DNA of 20,822 nt from Desulfobacterales bacterium (lineage in GTDB: Bacteria > Desulfobacterota > Desulfobacteria > Desulfobacterales > JAHEIW01), in the NCBI GenBank assembly GCA_030145015.1, contig JAQYWI010000095.1:1-20822 (forward strand). The letters run 5' to 3'. The notes beneath the pieces are model-generated. The model did no database searches. It was not told the origin of the DNA and worked only from the letters and a program-made list of their open reading frames with translations. How positions within the stretch are numbered: the first letter of the stretch is position 1; the number at the start of each line of letters is the position of its first letter. This document shows positions 1-7,320 of the stretch, in pieces. A program made the translations under genes and the position numbers.

Positions 1-1365
1 GAAATCACCGAAAATGTGCCATCAAACAACCCGACAGCCAGGGCATTCACGCTGACATCCGCATTTTGGTTTGCCGCGGCAACCAGTATGGGAATGATCG
101 GCGCGGGTTACCTGATTGCACCGGATTTTTTGGCCAATGTCGAGTATATCCACTTCGGCCGCATAAGGCCGATGCACATCAATGCCGTGCTGTTCGGTTT
201 TGTGACTCCCGGCCTGTTGGCGGTGGCGTTTTATTATTTCCCCCGATTGTTGCGCACCGAGCTCTTCAGCCACAAACTGGGGGTATTCAGCGCCATATTC
301 TGGAATATTATGGTGACCGCCGGCATGATCGGAATTGCTACCGGGCACACTCAGGGCCGCGAATATGCGGAATTGCCATGGTCGGTCGACATCATGGTGG
401 TGATCAGTTTTGCGCTGGTGGCGATCAACATCCTGATGACCGTCTGGCGCCGCAAAGAGCCGATTTTATACGTTTCCATCTGGTACACAGCTGCAGCGGT
501 GGTGCTGACATCCATCACCTATTGCCTGGGCAACGTCATCTGGAAACCCGATACCGGCGCCCTGGTGGGTATCCCGGATGCGATCCTTTTATGGTTTTAC
601 GGCCACAATATTTTTGGACTTCTATTGTCGCCCATGGGTCTGGCGGTGGCCTATTATGTGCTGCCGATTGCCACGCGCAGCCCCTTGTACAGCCACACGC
701 TGTCGCTGCTGGGATTCTGGTCGCTGATCATCGTTTACACCCACATCGGTACCCATCACCTGCTGCAGGTGCCGGTGCCCACCTGGCTGAAAACCATATC
801 GATTGTCGACAGTGTGGCCATGGTGATCCCGGTGATGATCGTACTGATCAATCTGTGGTACACGATCAAGGGCAAACTGGGGGAGATTCATGCCGATATC
901 GGTGCCAAATTCGTGCTGACCGGCACCATTTACTATTTCTTCGTCAATATCCAGGGCTCGATGATGGCCCTGCCGCATGTGCAGCGTATCACCCACTTCA
1001 ACAACTGGGTGGTGGGCCATGCCCATATCGGTGTGCTCGGGTTTGCCGGGGTAACGGCTCTGGGGGGGCTGTATTTTATTCTGCCCAAAATTACGGGCAA
1101 GCCCCTGTACAGCAGATTCCTGGCCGACGTCCAATACTGGCTGGTGCTGATCGGCGTCACCGGCTTTGCGGTCGTATTGACCATTGCCGGATTAATTCAG
1201 GGCAATGCCTGGTACAATGGTGAAACCCTTTATCGGACCTTACCCATGATTCAACCCTATTACATTTTAAGAGCGTCGCTGGGATCGTTTATTATGATTG
1301 GCGCATACATCGGATTATACAACATCATTCGATCGTTATATTTTAATCGTGGAGCTGCAACATGA
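1..1365 (+). CDS. ccoN: cbb3-type cytochrome c oxidase catalytic subunit I (CcoN), 5' end open at window edge
   Basis: Catalytic heme-copper subunit that reduces O2 to water in the cytoplasmic membrane. Numbering from the GTG at 16, the ligand pattern of CcoN is complete: low-spin heme ligands H54 (RPMHINAV) and H337, CuB ligands H197 (WFYGHN) and H247/H248 (GTHH), high-spin heme ligand H335 (VGHAHIG), and Y241, six residues before the HH pair, at the position of the cross-linked tyrosine of C-family oxidases. The H197-Y241 spacing of 44 matches the Pseudomonas stutzeri enzyme as I remember it. About 12 hydrophobic segments are present. The reading frame stays open to base 1, so the GTG at 16 (449 residues) may be internal and the true start may lie upstream; the usual length is about 470-480. 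The stop overlaps the ccoO start (ATGA), indicating translational coupling. Confidence 0.95.
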   Translation, partial: EITENVPSNNPTARAFTLTSAFWFAAATSMGMIGAGYLIAPDFLANVEYIHFGRIRPMHINAVLFGFVTPGLLAVAFYYFPRLLRTELFSHKLGVFSAIFWNIMVTAGMIGIATGHTQGREYAELPWSVDIMVVISFALVAINILMTVWRRKEPILYVSIWYTAAAVVLTSITYCLGNVIWKPDTGALVGIPDAILLWFYGHNIFGLLLSPMGLAVAYYVLPIATRSPLYSHTLSLLGFWSLIIVYTHIGTHHLLQVPVPTWLKTISIVDSVAMVIPVMIVLINLWYTIKGKLGEIHADIGAKFVLTGTIYYFFVNIQGSMMALPHVQRITHFNNWVVGHAHIGVLGFAGVTALGGLYFILPKITGKPLYSRFLADVQYWLVLIGVTGFAVVLTIAGLIQGNAWYNGETLYRTLPMIQPYYILRASLGSFIMIGAYIGLYNIIRSLYFNRGAAT

Positions 1366-2294
1366 GAATGACCCCAACTGTCATTTTCACGGGCATCCTG
1401 GCCCTGCTGGCGGCCATCACGCTGATTGTCGTCTATTGGCCGTATGCCACCCAGGATATGACACCTTCTGATATTTTTCGCTCGCGCACGGCGATTGAAA
1501 ATGAGGGTCGTAAGATTTACCTGCAAAACGGGTGCGTCTACTGCCACAGTCAGTCCATTCGGTCGATCGATTGGGGCCACGGGGCCCAACGCATTGCCCA
1601 ATCCGGCGACTATATTGCCGATGAACCCGTGGCGCTGGGATCCCAGCGCACCGGTGTGGATCTGTCGCAGGAAGGCGGCGAGCATCCGGACGACTGGCAC
1701 ATTACCCATTTTGTCAACCCCCGCTACACGCGGCCCAGTTCGATCATGCCGCCTTTCGAGTGGCTGGGCGCGCAACGCATCGATACGCTGACCCAGTATA
1801 TCCAAAGTCTGGGGTTCAAGGATGCCGACCGGCGCATGCAGCGCCAGCGTTACTGGAAAACGGAATCCATCAAAGCCTATGAGGCTGGACCGGTGGAAAA
1901 TGTCCGCTGGCTGGCGGAAATCGTTCCGCAGGGATGGCGCAACATACCGAATCCCTATCCGACCAGCGCGGCCGGCCTTCAACGCGGCCAAAAAATTTAT
2001 CAGAATTTTTGTATCGGCTGCCATGGTCCGATCGGTGACGGCATGGGGCCGGCCCAGCCCTGGATATACCCGCCGCCGTTGAACTTCACGATCTTAAAGG
2101 GCAGAGAAATATCCGGCGGGATCCTTTACTATCAGATCATGAACGGCATCACCGGAACCGCCATGCCGTATTTCAAACGCGAGCTGGAATCACAGAAGAT
2201 CTGGGAAGTCGGTGATTACGTGGCGGTTTATTTTATCAATGAAAGTGATGCCAATTCCGAACCGCGCGGGATAGACTCCGCCTGGGAACCCTAG
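1362..2294 (+). CDS. ccoO: cbb3 oxidase subunit II (CcoO) fused to a second cytochrome c domain (diheme)
   Basis: Membrane-anchored cytochrome c subunit that passes electrons to CcoN. One N-terminal membrane segment (about residues 7-26) is followed by a CcoO domain with heme motif CVYCH (C58, C61, H62) and the CcoO-like PSSIMPPFEW stretch supplying a probable axial M129. After about residue 200 a second class I cytochrome c domain begins, with CIGCH (C217, C220, H221) and probable axial M268 (GTAMPYF). Canonical CcoO has one heme and about 200-240 residues; this protein has 310 and two hemes, so the extra domain resembles one CcoP heme domain moved here. GGAG at 1351-1354 gives a good ribosome binding site for ATG 1362; an alternative ATG lies six bases downstream. 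The fusion reading is inferred from motifs and length. Confidence 0.92.
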   Translation: MRMTPTVIFTGILALLAAITLIVVYWPYATQDMTPSDIFRSRTAIENEGRKIYLQNGCVYCHSQSIRSIDWGHGAQRIAQSGDYIADEPVALGSQRTGVDLSQEGGEHPDDWHITHFVNPRYTRPSSIMPPFEWLGAQRIDTLTQYIQSLGFKDADRRMQRQRYWKTESIKAYEAGPVENVRWLAEIVPQGWRNIPNPYPTSAAGLQRGQKIYQNFCIGCHGPIGDGMGPAQPWIYPPPLNFTILKGREISGGILYYQIMNGITGTAMPYFKRELESQKIWEVGDYVAVYFINESDANSEPRGIDSAWEP

Positions 2295-2297
2295 TTT

Positions 2298-2404
2298 AGT
2301 TGAATAGTTAAATGGCTGATTGGTTAAATAGTAAAAAAGGATACATTCTGATTTAAATAGATGAAATCATCAAAAACCAATCAACAAATTAACCAATTAA
2401 CGAA
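2298..2404. repeat. AT-rich imperfect inverted repeat (TTGGTTAA type)
   Basis: The 119-base gap between ccoO and ccoS contains a left arm at about 2298-2326 (GTTGAAT..GATTGGTT) and a right arm at about 2375-2404 (AACCAATC..TTAATTCG) that are imperfect reverse complements. The core word is TTGGTTAA/TTAACCAA. The same vocabulary reappears downstream of ccoI at 6689-6752, suggesting a dispersed repeat rather than a gene-specific terminator. No T-tract follows the structure. Confidence 0.6.
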
Positions 2405-2413
2405 TTAACCAAA

Positions 2414-2677
2414 ATGTACTACCCTTACTTTATCGCATACATGGCGGCCGGTTTTATTATCAGCCTGGTGGTATTTTTCTGGGCGCTGAACAGCGGTCAG
2501 TTCAAAGACCAGCAGCGGGCGCGATTCTTGCCGCTGCAAAATGATCTGCAAACCAAACCGGCAAAAGCACCGCGATTTGTGCGCATTCAAACCTTTGCGC
2601 TATTGACGCTGGTCTGTTTATGCCTGGCAAGCGCGGTGGCGGTGGTGACCTTTGCCCTGTTAAAGGGCCTGAAGTAA
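2414..2677 (+). CDS. ccoS: cbb3 oxidase assembly protein, CcoS-like
   Basis: Small membrane protein of 87 residues. The first half carries a membrane segment (about residues 5-26) ending in FFWALNSGQFKDQQ, which matches the CcoS signature of a membrane helix followed by W-x(3)-SGQF-(D/K)D. CcoS is required for cofactor insertion (heme b and CuB) into CcoN. Unlike the usual CcoS of about 50-70 residues with one helix and an acidic tail, this one has a second hydrophobic segment at about 62-84 and a basic linker. It lies inside the oxidase cluster upstream of ccoI, the normal place for ccoS. No Shine-Dalgarno sequence is visible before ATG 2414, which directly follows the AT-rich repeat. Family assignment rests on the short signature. 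Confidence 0.7.
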   Translation: MYYPYFIAYMAAGFIISLVVFFWALNSGQFKDQQRARFLPLQNDLQTKPAKAPRFVRIQTFALLTLVCLCLASAVAVVTFALLKGLK

Positions 2678-2728
2678 TACCGCCTCAGGGAAAGGACGCG
2701 CTTTAGGACCCTAAAAAGGAAACCGGTT

Positions 2729-3004
2729 ATGAGATATTTTCAGTTACTGGGCATTCAACATTTCGTCATGTATCTGTTTCCGGCCCTGGCATCGATTGTG
2801 CTTTTTATAATCGGTCTGGGATTCTACTGTTTTCGTCGTAAGGACTCGGAAGCGCGTAAAACCCGTATCATCGAGGAATTTCCCGGCGGCATTCAAGGCC
2901 GCAACGCCCCGTTTCCCTTGATTGTGTATCTGACCATCGTCGGAACCATTATCTGGGCACTTGCCTATATTATCTTAATCGGCGTTTTGGGAGTAAAAAT
3001 CTGA
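2729..3004 (+). CDS. Two-helix membrane protein resembling the CcoP N-terminal anchor / CcoQ
   Basis: Protein of 91 residues with two membrane segments: about 12-35, followed by FRRKD as a positive-inside stop, and about 62-88. The second half, with EFPGGIQGRNAPFPL followed by TIIWALAYIIL, resembles the FixP_N anchor of CcoP, in which a 'DGI..LNNPLPRWW' stretch precedes a 'TIIWAIGY' helix. The first half could play the role of CcoQ. There is no heme motif, so this would be a CcoP anchor separated from its cytochrome domains. AAGGA at about 2716-2720 is a plausible ribosome binding site. The stop overlaps the next start (TGATG at 3002-3006), so the two are probably translated together. It could also be an unrelated small oxidase subunit. 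Confidence 0.65.
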   Translation: MRYFQLLGIQHFVMYLFPALASIVLFIIGLGFYCFRRKDSEARKTRIIEEFPGGIQGRNAPFPLIVYLTIVGTIIWALAYIILIGVLGVKI

Positions 3005-3288
3005 TGGAACCTCCGGCGCAGCAAACATCCGCTTTCAAAACCTGGCTGATCGTTCTTTTTTGTGTCGCCATCGTGGTATTCCAGGGCTGGCTGGCATTTA
3101 CGGTTATTGGTGATCTCGGCCAGCCCGATTGGGACTATCGGCCGATCGCAGACGTCCCCGGGGAATCTGCCTATGCGGTCTATGATCCCTATTATGCGCT
3201 GCCCCATGCGCAGCATGTGCTCAAAGAGCAGGGCCGCGAAGAAAACCCGAAGCATTTGTACGTGCTGCCTTTTGAAGGTATTGAATAA
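3004..3288 (+). CDS. Single-helix membrane protein of unknown function in the cbb3 cluster
   Basis: I do not recognise this 94-residue protein. It has a short polar N-terminus, one membrane segment at about 13-37, and a periplasmic-looking tail of about 55 residues with no cysteine, hence no heme or CxxC copper site. The tail is rich in aromatic residues and prolines (WDYRPIADVPGES, YDPYYALPHAQH) and holds three histidines. It starts on the stop codon of the previous gene and its own stop directly abuts the next start (TAAATG), so it is locked in an operon with the oxidase genes. The site is where a ccoH/fixH gene might be expected, but I see no FixH signature. A structural subunit linking the separate cytochrome c to CcoNO is a guess from position. 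Confidence 0.75.
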   Translation: MEPPAQQTSAFKTWLIVLFCVAIVVFQGWLAFTVIGDLGQPDWDYRPIADVPGESAYAVYDPYYALPHAQHVLKEQGREENPKHLYVLPFEGIE

Positions 3289-3807
3289 ATGAAAAAATTA
3301 TTCGGAATTCTATTCGTCGTTCTGGTTTTAATTCTGGGTGCCTACCACCTGTTGATGTTTTATGACAATAACTTCCGTTACGGCCGCATGCGCGAAACGC
3401 CGGCCGTGCGGCCGTATGAAGCGCCGCTTTTGATCAAAGAAGCCGGTCTGGTTCCGGCCAACGGTGGCGAAGCCGTCTACCGGGTATCGGCGGGGATCGA
3501 CATAAAGTCCCCCATCAATATGGCGCAGCCGGCTGTCATCGCCAGAGGAAAAGGCGTATACCTGACCTATTGCGCCCAGTGCCATGGCCACAGGCACGAT
3601 GGCAACGGCACTGTCGGTCAGAGCTTTGCCCCGCTGCCGGCCGATTTGCGCAGCGCCAAGGTCCAGGACAGCCCTGCCGGTGTACTTTTCAAAAACATCA
3701 GCTACGGCGTTCCCGAAGGGCGCCAACCGCCCCTGCATGCGACCATCACCATTGAAGATCGCTGGCGGGTCGTTTCCTATGTCAAATCCCTTGGCACCCG
3801 AGAATAA
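3289..3807 (+). CDS. Membrane-anchored monoheme cytochrome c, probably bis-His ligated
   Basis: Protein of 172 residues with an N-terminal membrane segment or uncleaved signal (about 3-24), a linker containing several prolines, and a class I cytochrome c domain from about residue 80 with CAQCH (C95, C98, H99). After the heme motif there is not a single methionine, so the usual Met axial ligand is absent. The stretch where an MPP-type ligand loop would be expected reads GRQPPLHATI, making H150 the best candidate for the sixth ligand. The C-terminal EDRWRVVSYVKSL helix is typical of cytochromes c of respiratory complexes. It starts directly after the upstream stop codon. Together with the diheme CcoO it restores three c hemes, so it probably substitutes for one CcoP heme domain. 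Confidence 0.88.
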   Translation: MKKLFGILFVVLVLILGAYHLLMFYDNNFRYGRMRETPAVRPYEAPLLIKEAGLVPANGGEAVYRVSAGIDIKSPINMAQPAVIARGKGVYLTYCAQCHGHRHDGNGTVGQSFAPLPADLRSAKVQDSPAGVLFKNISYGVPEGRQPPLHATITIEDRWRVVSYVKSLGTRE

Positions 3808-3861
3808 ATCTCCGCAAACCCAAATTCCATTGTTTTTTATATTTTATTCATATTAATTTCT

Positions 3862-3990
3862 GGTTTCAGGTTTCGGGTGTCAGGTGTCAGTGTTCAGCAT
3901 TCGTATATCAGAGTTGTCAGCTCTTCGGATTCTGACACCTGACACCTGACACCTGAACACTGAAACCTTAATTTGTGACACCTGAAACCT
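3862..3990. repeat. Inverted repeat of GTGTCAGG / CCTGACAC words upstream of ccoI
   Basis: Left arm at about 3862-3897 (GGTTTCAGG, then GGTGTCAGGTGTCAG and GTTCAG) and right arm at about 3931-3967 (three CTGACACC-type units, then CTGAACACTGAAACC) are reverse complements over most of their length, separated by about 33 bases. A further TGACACCTGAAACCT follows at 3976-3990. It ends 16 bases before the ccoI start. It is not a CRISPR array, since units are contiguous and without spacers. Confidence 0.8.
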
Positions 3991-4006
3991 ATGTTAACGA
4001 CACTCC

Positions 4007-6616
4007 ATGAATAAAAGCTCCAATCACCAGCCTGTGAACCCACGGACATGCGACCTGTGTGGTCTGCCGTTACGTTATGGAACCGTTAATGCGGTGTTTT
4101 CAGGAGATACATATGCTTTTTGCTGCAACGGCTGCCGACAGGTGTTTACGATTTTAATGGAGTCCACGGATTCGCCGAATCCTGAAACTTTTCGTGAAAC
4201 CGACCTGTTCAGACAATGCCGGGCCAGGGGCATCATTCCCGGCTCCGAAGAAGAACTAACCGCAGCGGGCAGCACCCATGCGGAGGCCGCACCGATGCCT
4301 TCAGCGGCTGCACGGGACAACGTTCTGACGCTCAAGCTGAGGGTCGGCAACATGTGGTGTTCGGCCTGCGCCTGGATCATCGATGAATCCTTGAAAAAAA
4401 CCCCGGGCGTCGTCGATTCGACCTGTAATTTCTCCACGGACCGGCTCCAGGTGGTCTACGATCCGGTCAAAGTCACCTCCCATCAGATCATCGCAACCAT
4501 CGGCAAACTCGGTTACCGGGCGACGACGCCCGGTGATTCTGAAAAAACAACCGAACGCCGTAGAGAATTTGTTCGATTTGCCGTTTCTGCTTTTTTGACC
4601 ATGAACGTCATGATGTTATCCTTTGCCCTGTATACCGGGTTTTTTACGGATCTTTCTCCTGAAAATGCGGCTAAAATTTCCTGGCCCATGTTCGTCATGG
4701 CCACCACCGTTTTGTTCTATGGCGGATATGATTTTTATAAAAAAGCCTGGGCCGGATTACGGAATGCCGCTTTCAGCATGGAAACCTTGATCATCATCGG
4801 TGCTTTGAGTGCTTATTTTTTCAGCACCTATAATCTTTTTGCGAAAAGCATCCATCTATACTACGACACCGCTTCCATGCTGATCACGCTGGTGCTCTTA
4901 GGTAAAACCCTGGAGCGCCGCGCCAAAGGACAAGTTTTAGAAGATTTGGAAAATTTCTTTGCGCTGATGCCCACCAAAGTCAGAATCTGCAGTGGCGATT
5001 TCCCCGGGGGCCGCTATGTGGCCATCGAACAGCTTGCACCCGGCGATATCTTTCGGGTAAGCGAAACTGATATTATACCGGCTGACGGCCATGTCCTATC
5101 CGGCAACGGCACCGTGGAAGAATCTTCACTGACCGGCGAGCCCTTGCCCATCACCAAAAAGCCGGGTGACTTTATCAGAAGCGGTGCCCGGGTTCAGCAG
5201 GGCAGTTTTAAAGTCAAGGCCGCAAAGGTCGGAAACGACTCCACTCTGGGGCAGATGATGCAGATCATCGAAAAAACGCTGCTGACCAAAATGCCCATCG
5301 AGGGCAAAACCGATGTTATTTTGCAGTGGTTCGTTCCCGTCATTCTGCTGCTGGCGACAGCCACCGGCATGGCGTGCCGGTTCATGGGATTGTCGCTGGA
5401 AACATCGATCCTGCGCGCTGTAACCGTCATGGTCATCTCCTGCCCCTGCGCTCTGGGAGTTGCCATCCCCCTGGCCCGGGTGGCCGGTATATCCATTGCT
5501 GGCCAAAAGGGCATCCTGGTGCGCAATTTTATCGCATTTGAAATGGCTGGCCGGATTACCGCATTTGTTTTTGACAAAACCGGAACCATCACTCACGGCA
5601 ACTGGACCCTGCAAGAAATTGTGGCGTTCGCGCCCTGTGATGAAAACCAGGGGTTTAAATTGGCGGCGGGACTGGAGCAAAACTCAGATCATTTTATCGG
5701 ACGGGAAATTCTGCGGCAGGCCCAAAAACGAAATATTGAGCCCGCAACCGTAAACGAAATTCAAACGCAAGAAAATGGTGTTATCGGCCGCTTTAAGGGT
5801 GACATCCTAAAAATCGGATCGGCAGACTTTCTGAAAGACACGACTGTAAAATTCAATAAACACCCTGGGTCAACGACCACCCGCACAGCGGGTGGCTTGG
5901 ATTTTACCGCCATCGGCGGGAAAAGACAGGGGCGCGAAGTGCCCCAATCGTTGCGGGTGGAACCGGGTGCGAAGCACCCGGTTTGGAAAACCCAATCCGA
6001 TGATTTACAACAGGGATCCACATATTCGTATGTATATCTGAGCATCGGAGATCGGCCCGCCGCTGTGTTTGTTTTCGGAGACAGCATTCGAAACGGTGCC
6101 AGGGCAACCGTTGAAAAATTGCTTCAGCGGGGATTACGGCTGGCATTGGTTTCCGGGGATGGAATTGAAACCACCCGGGCCATCGCAAAGGATGTCGGAA
6201 TCCAGGATGCCTACGGCGGTCAGATGCCCAACGATAAAGTCGCCATCGTCAAAACGTTGCAGGATCAAAACCATTCGGTGGCCATGGTGGGCGACGGCAT
6301 CAATGACGCCCCGGCACTCGTTCAGGCCGACCTCTCCCTGGCCGTCCACTCCGGGGCGAATCTAGGGGAAGAGGTGGCGGATGTGACCCTGATGCGTGCA
6401 GAACCCGAACAACTCATCGATTTTTTAAGATTTTCCGGCGCTGTTAATAAAAAAATCAGCCAGAATCTGATCTTCACATTTGCGTATAATGTGATCAGCA
6501 TCCCCATGGCCATGAGCGGCCTGCTGACTCCGCTGGTGGCCGTATCCGCCATGCTTCTAAGCAGCATCAGCGTTATTGGAAACACGTTGATGTTGGTACG
6601 CAAGCACTCTGCCTAG
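4007..6616 (+). CDS. ccoI: Copper-translocating P1B-type ATPase for cbb3 assembly (CcoI/FixI), with in-frame repeat insertion
   Basis: P-type ATPase that delivers copper for the CuB site of the cbb3 oxidase. The FixI/CcoI type is shown by an N-terminal cysteine cluster (C15-x2-C18, C39 C40 and C43 in CCNGC) before a heavy-metal domain with MWCSAC (C118, C121). The core is complete: TGE at 376-378, membrane CPC at 479-481, phosphorylation site D523 in DKTGT, and hinge GDGIND at 762-767. The N-domain ATP-site motif reads SDHFIG rather than the common S-x-HP form; H562 is kept, the proline is not. Residues about 621-664 are not family sequence: they are encoded by a multi-hairpin repeat also found at 12918-13178. 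Without them the length is about 825, normal for the family. No clear Shine-Dalgarno precedes ATG 4007. Confidence 0.93.
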   Translation: MNKSSNHQPVNPRTCDLCGLPLRYGTVNAVFSGDTYAFCCNGCRQVFTILMESTDSPNPETFRETDLFRQCRARGIIPGSEEELTAAGSTHAEAAPMPSAAARDNVLTLKLRVGNMWCSACAWIIDESLKKTPGVVDSTCNFSTDRLQVVYDPVKVTSHQIIATIGKLGYRATTPGDSEKTTERRREFVRFAVSAFLTMNVMMLSFALYTGFFTDLSPENAAKISWPMFVMATTVLFYGGYDFYKKAWAGLRNAAFSMETLIIIGALSAYFFSTYNLFAKSIHLYYDTASMLITLVLLGKTLERRAKGQVLEDLENFFALMPTKVRICSGDFPGGRYVAIEQLAPGDIFRVSETDIIPADGHVLSGNGTVEESSLTGEPLPITKKPGDFIRSGARVQQGSFKVKAAKVGNDSTLGQMMQIIEKTLLTKMPIEGKTDVILQWFVPVILLLATATGMACRFMGLSLETSILRAVTVMVISCPCALGVAIPLARVAGISIAGQKGILVRNFIAFEMAGRITAFVFDKTGTITHGNWTLQEIVAFAPCDENQGFKLAAGLEQNSDHFIGREILRQAQKRNIEPATVNEIQTQENGVIGRFKGDILKIGSADFLKDTTVKFNKHPGSTTTRTAGGLDFTAIGGKRQGREVPQSLRVEPGAKHPVWKTQSDDLQQGSTYSYVYLSIGDRPAAVFVFGDSIRNGARATVEKLLQRGLRLALVSGDGIETTRAIAKDVGIQDAYGGQMPNDKVAIVKTLQDQNHSVAMVGDGINDAPALVQADLSLAVHSGANLGEEVADVTLMRAEPEQLIDFLRFSGAVNKKISQNLIFTFAYNVISIPMAMSGLLTPLVAVSAMLLSSISVIGNTLMLVRKHSA
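5867..5997. repeat. Multi-hairpin repeat element, short copy, inserted in frame within ccoI
   Basis: 131 bases matching the reverse complement of 12918-13178. Bases 5868-5971 differ from the other copy at about six positions, and 5974-5997 matches the other end at 23 of 24. It folds into four consecutive hairpins with three-base loops: 5877-5895 (8-bp stem, loop ACA), 5902-5924 (10-bp stem with one mismatch, loop ATC), 5929-5945 (7-bp stem, loop GAA) and 5961-5983 (perfect 10-bp stem, loop GAA). The frame is open through all of it and encodes about 44 residues between the ATP-binding region and the GDSIRNGA region of the ATPase. No target-site duplication is obvious. Confidence 0.88.
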
Positions 6617-6688
6617 GGTGTCAGTTCCTGGGTTCCAAGGTTTAAGGTTCAACAGGCTAAATACCTTGTTGCATTAGTCCCATTAGTT

Positions 6689-6752
6689 GAATTGGTTTAA
6701 TTGGTTGGATCTTAACCAATCGAACGAATCGAACCAATCAAACCAATTAAAC
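6689..6752. repeat. AT-rich inverted repeat (TTGGTTTAATTGGTT type)
   Basis: Left arm GAATTGGTTTAATTGGTTGG at about 6690-6709 and right arm from AACCAATC at 6714 through ACCAATCAAACCAATTAAAC at about 6752 are imperfect reverse complements, with the right side carrying an extra unit. It uses the same TTGGTTAA vocabulary as 2298-2404, so the two probably belong to one dispersed family. No T-tract follows, so it is not a convincing intrinsic terminator. Confidence 0.6.
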
Positions 6753-6944
6753 GAAAAATGAATACTTTTATGCAATAAATTCCCATATCGCGGACCTCTC
6801 CAATCTCATGACCCGCAGAAGCGATCCCCAGGTCCTGAAAGATCAAAACCTTCCGCTATTAAAACACACTACATTCCAAGCGCTTACATCGTTTGTCGGG
6901 TGGCCGCAAATTTAATGCTTTAAAGATCATTATTATGTAACGAA

Positions 6945-6960
6945 TGGTATTGTTTTTGCA
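6945..6960 (+). promoter_or_regulatory. Candidate sigma-54 (-24/-12) promoter for the prkA cluster
   Basis: The sequence TGGTATTGTTTTTGCA has the GG and GC dinucleotides separated by exactly 10 bases, as required for sigma-54, with a good -12 element (TTTGCA) and a -24 element that departs from TGGCAC at two positions. Transcription would begin near 6971, leaving a leader of about 350 bases before prkA. The homologous yeaGH operon of E. coli is known to be sigma-54/NtrC dependent, which makes the match more credible. No enhancer-binding site was identified. Confidence 0.42.
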
Positions 6961-7320
6961 TCTATATATGTAGATGTGTTGTAAGGGTCGGCGCTGATAC
7001 TTCGACAATATGAGGACTGAAGCCTTGCCGCAAAAAACATCAAATGCTCGAAAAATGCAGATATTAATAGCATTTCGACGTTTAGCGATGATTTTTGAGA
7101 TTCATGAAATTAAACAATGATAAGCTGTTCATTTGAAAATCAGCTTTAAAGGAAAATGGCGCTGCCAGAAATTTATACAGCCTAACGTCAAAAAATCGTT
7201 AAATTTTTCCATTATTACGGTTAAATTTATAGGAAAATCAGAAACTGGCAACTTAAGCCGATATCTGTAAGACGAGGACTTATAAGGAATCCATAACCAT
7301 AATTTATAATGGGAGGAAAA

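Larger units (their letters stand above)
6617..7308. other. Intergenic region between ccoI and prkA; no gene seen
   Basis: About 690 bases without a credible coding frame. The first 140 bases hold short repeats (GTGTCAG at 6619-6625 and the AT-rich inverted repeat at 6689-6752). A -24/-12 promoter candidate lies at 6945-6960. Downstream of it is a leader-like AT-rich stretch with one small hairpin (CGAAAAATGC at 7049-7058 with GCATTTCG at 7070-7077) and a second palindrome, CATCTA..TAGATG, at about 6960-6977. I see no clear intrinsic terminator for ccoI. Confidence 0.5.

Noticed and set aside
14..16. ATG as ccoN start
   Set aside because: It is out of frame with the oxidase; the frame has GTG at 16 and remains open to the window edge.
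66..1223. Long open frame overlapping ccoN
   Set aside because: It is an alternative-frame shadow rich in Arg, Gly, Pro and Cys with no family resemblance, while ccoN fits perfectly.
3862..3990. CRISPR-like array of TGACACC words
   Set aside because: Units are contiguous, only 7-9 bases long, partly inverted and without unique spacers.
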